Positions 21,722 to 23,441 of a stretch of 23,441 nucleotides of DNA are shown piece by piece (the stretch's first letter is position 1; each line of letters opens with the position of its first letter). The notes under the pieces were generated by a model. It was given only the letters and a program-made list of their open reading frames with translations, was not told the DNA's origin and ran no database searches. This stretch comes from Streptomyces sp. NBC_01233 (GTDB lineage: Bacteria; Actinomycetota; Actinomycetes; Streptomycetales; Streptomycetaceae), in the NCBI RefSeq assembly GCF_035989305.1, contig NZ_CP108517.1:1-23441 (forward strand). Direction: 5' to 3'. Made by a program: the position numbers and the translations under genes.

Positions 21722-22330
21722 ATGCCGAAGTACGAGAGCCCGCGGAACCCGGCGGGCGCCCGCGTCTGCCAGTTCTGCCACGAGCACACCGTGCGCGAGT
21801 CCCTCGGGACCAAGCCCGTCATCTACTGCTCCGCCGCCTGCAAGCAGGCCGCGTACGCCGCGCGCAAGCTCCGGAAGGCGGTCGAGGCCGCCGTCGAAGC
21901 CGAGCGCAAGGCAGCCGCAAAGTCAGTGACTTTGGGCGCGGAGCGTCGCCCGGACGGCCCAGCAAAGTCAGAGACTTTCCCTAGCAAAGTCACTGACTTT
22001 GTAGGGGAGGAGTCGCAGGTCAGCGCCCCAACGTCACTGACTTTGCCCCTCGATCCTGCGCCCCCGGCCCCGGCCATTCCCGCGCCGGCGCGGTCCGAGG
22101 CCGCGCAGGAGGCGTTCACGGCGGCCGCCGCGGCGAAGTCGCCCCGCCGACGCGGTGCCACCCCGGCCTCGCCGCCTCAGCCGGCGGAGCCTTCGCCGCA
22201 CGGACGCGCGGGCGGGGACCACGCCGGGTGGATGGCCGCGTTCAACCGGCTGACGCCGTCCCAGCCCGAGCAGCAGCCGGGACTGTTCGAGGTGCAGGCC
22301 GAGGTCGAGGCGGACGACGAGAGCCTGTAG
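21722..22330 (+). CDS. Small Cys4 zinc-finger protein (second reading)
   Basis: Identical to the 202-residue protein at 4706-5314, including the upstream 33-bp tandem repeat (21620-21685), the TACGGT box and the four internal palindromes (21919-22044). Part of the contig overlap. Confidence 0.7.
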   Translation: MPKYESPRNPAGARVCQFCHEHTVRESLGTKPVIYCSAACKQAAYAARKLRKAVEAAVEAERKAAAKSVTLGAERRPDGPAKSETFPSKVTDFVGEESQVSAPTSLTLPLDPAPPAPAIPAPARSEAAQEAFTAAAAAKSPRRRGATPASPPQPAEPSPHGRAGGDHAGWMAAFNRLTPSQPEQQPGLFEVQAEVEADDESL

Positions 22331-22673
22331 CCCAGCCGCGACGGCGGGTCGTGGTCCCGCTCAGCCACGACGAGACGTGTCACGAGCGGAGCGAGATGGA
22401 CGGCCCCGGCCACATCGCGGCAGCTGCCAGCTCCCCGCCAGCCACGGCATCAGCGTCCGTGCGCCTCACGCGCCCGCATCCGTGACGGCGGGGGAACGGC
22501 GCCCAGCCCAACTCAGGCCGGAATTACGGCATACCGGACAGCAGCCGGGCACCCCTCCCCCGCCGCTGGCCGTCTTTTCCCAGCCCAGTGCGCCCGCAGC
22601 CGCCGTCCCAGCCGGCCACGCATGCCATGTGACGGTAGGCGCCCCACAGACGGCCTGAGGGGCCGATACGACG

Positions 22674-22699
22674 AAGGCCCACCCCGCAGGGTGGGCCTT
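22674..22699. terminator. Terminator hairpin after the GntR gene (second reading)
   Basis: Same 11-bp stem and CGCA loop as at 5658-5683. Confidence 0.83.
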
Positions 22700-22734
22700 G
22701 ACCTTGAGCAGCGACTTGCAGGTGGGGGCAGGGA

Positions 22735-23441
22735 TCAGAGGGACTCGTCGGTGTCACCGTCCTCGCTCACCGGAGGAGCCGAGTAGTAGTCCGACGTCGC
22801 CGGTGTGACCGGCCACTTCGCGGACGCACCACGGGGCAGCGGATACCCGACGGCGAACAGCGCGCTGGACATCCGGATGTCCTGCACCTCGACCACCCGG
22901 GCGTCCTGGCGACCCCGGCCGGGCAGTGTGGTGATCCGTACGGCACGCAGCAACGGCACCCCGGCCGCAGGCATCAGCAGCGCCTCAGCCTCCTCGGGCG
23001 AGGGCATCCGCGCGGACACTTCCTCGCGCCAGGTCAGCGCCCGTCCGGCCCACTCCTCGACCCGGTCGTACATCCCGCCCATGCCGGTGTCCCCGCGCAT
23101 CGCGGGAATCTCCTCGGTGACCCACGAGCCGATCCAGGAGTCGGCGAGCTGACGGTGCTCCTCGCGGCCGGGGTCGCCCACCATCCGCTTCCGCACGGTC
23201 AGCAGCTCCCCCGCCTCCGCGCCCAGGATCTCGGCGACGTCCGCCGGCACCGGAGCCTCGGTCACCCGGGTCCGCTCCCCGTCCGGCCACGGCAGGGCCC
23301 GCCAGTGCTGGACCTCGGGCCCGGAGAAGTAGCCCAGCTCGTCGCGCTCGATCTGCCGGGCCCGCACGGTCAGCCGGACGCGGTCCGGGTGCTCCTTCAC
23401 GAAGACACCCGCCCGACGTCGGCTCTCGACCAGACCTTCCC
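22735..23441 (-). CDS. GntR/HutC-family repressor, cut by the window end (second reading)
   Basis: Carries the C-terminal UTRA domain and part of the wing of the repressor at 5719-6582. The start codon and most of the helix-turn-helix lie beyond the right edge, so the reading frame is incomplete at its 5' end. This is not a natural truncation: the sequence matches copy 1 up to the last base. Confidence 0.85.
   Translation of the reverse strand, partial: EGLVESRRRAGVFVKEHPDRVRLTVRARQIERDELGYFSGPEVQHWRALPWPDGERTRVTEAPVPADVAEILGAEAGELLTVRKRMVGDPGREEHRQLADSWIGSWVTEEIPAMRGDTGMGGMYDRVEEWAGRALTWREEVSARMPSPEEAEALLMPAAGVPLLRAVRITTLPGRGRQDARVVEVQDIRMSSALFAVGYPLPRGASAKWPVTPATSDYYSAPPVSEDGDTDESL

Larger units (their letters stand above)
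17016..23441. repeat. Terminal direct repeat, copy 2 (circular contig overlap)
   Basis: Second reading of bases 1-6425, ending at the window edge inside the GntR gene. Features here repeat those of copy 1 at +17016. The single-base difference lies in a G homopolymer inside a strong non-coding stem-loop, a common place for a sequencing error, and changes no gene. Confidence 0.95.

Noticed and set aside
1..23441. Integrative element with integrase, excisionase and att sites
   Set aside because: No recombinase, excisionase or tRNA-like attachment site was seen. The long end repeat is far too large for att and is explained by circularity.
1..23441. tRNA or rRNA genes
   Set aside because: No tRNA-like cloverleaf sequence or rRNA signature was noticed on either strand.

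Overview
This is very G+C-rich actinobacterial DNA. Codon usage with G or C at third positions, GTG starts, a WhiB-like protein, a GntR/HutC repressor and a DUF2637-type membrane protein all point to Streptomyces or a close relative. The window appears to be a small rolling-circle plasmid read about 1.4 times around. Bases 1-6425 recur at 17016-23441 and I found only one difference (four G's at 89-92 against five at 17104-17108). One circle is therefore about 17,015-17,016 bp. The second copies of genes are most likely assembly redundancy, not real duplications.

Layout of one circle. (a) 1-2663: a stem-loop-rich candidate oriT, a 22-bp palindrome, mobC and an overlapping relaxase gene. (b) 2664-3911: a 1.2-kb non-coding block with two arrays of seven 12-bp repeats, a 42/43-bp direct repeat flanking the second array, an A+T-richer island with a possible replication nick sequence, an alternating purine-pyrimidine tract and several short repeats. 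(c) 3912-5314: two small Cys-cluster proteins; the second gene has a 33-bp tandem repeat upstream and four 15-bp palindromes inside its coding sequence. (d) 5315-6582: non-coding sequence, a terminator and a leftward GntR/HutC repressor. (e) 6583-13456: divergent promoters under paired CGTATACG operators, then a structured leader with three hairpins sharing the loop TTGGAG, then a long rightward gene train. The train encodes a WhiB-like protein, three membrane proteins, several tiny Cys-motif proteins, a DUF2637/coiled-coil protein and small unknowns, and ends at a strong terminator. (f) 13534-16458: a leader with competing hairpins, the rolling-circle initiator gene and a 120-nt nested inverted repeat overlapping its stop codon. 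(g) 16459-17015: one small gene and the start of the candidate oriT.

How it may work together: Rep replicates the circle. MobC and the relaxase nick it for transfer. The GntR protein probably represses itself and the rightward operon, which resembles the spread (spd) modules of Streptomyces plasmids. I see no FtsK/TraB translocase, coupling protein, integrase or partition ATPase, so the plasmid looks mobilizable or uses an unrecognised route. The most interesting unexplained signals are the TTGGAG hairpin leader, the in-gene palindromes, the paired 12-bp arrays and the large inverted repeat after rep.
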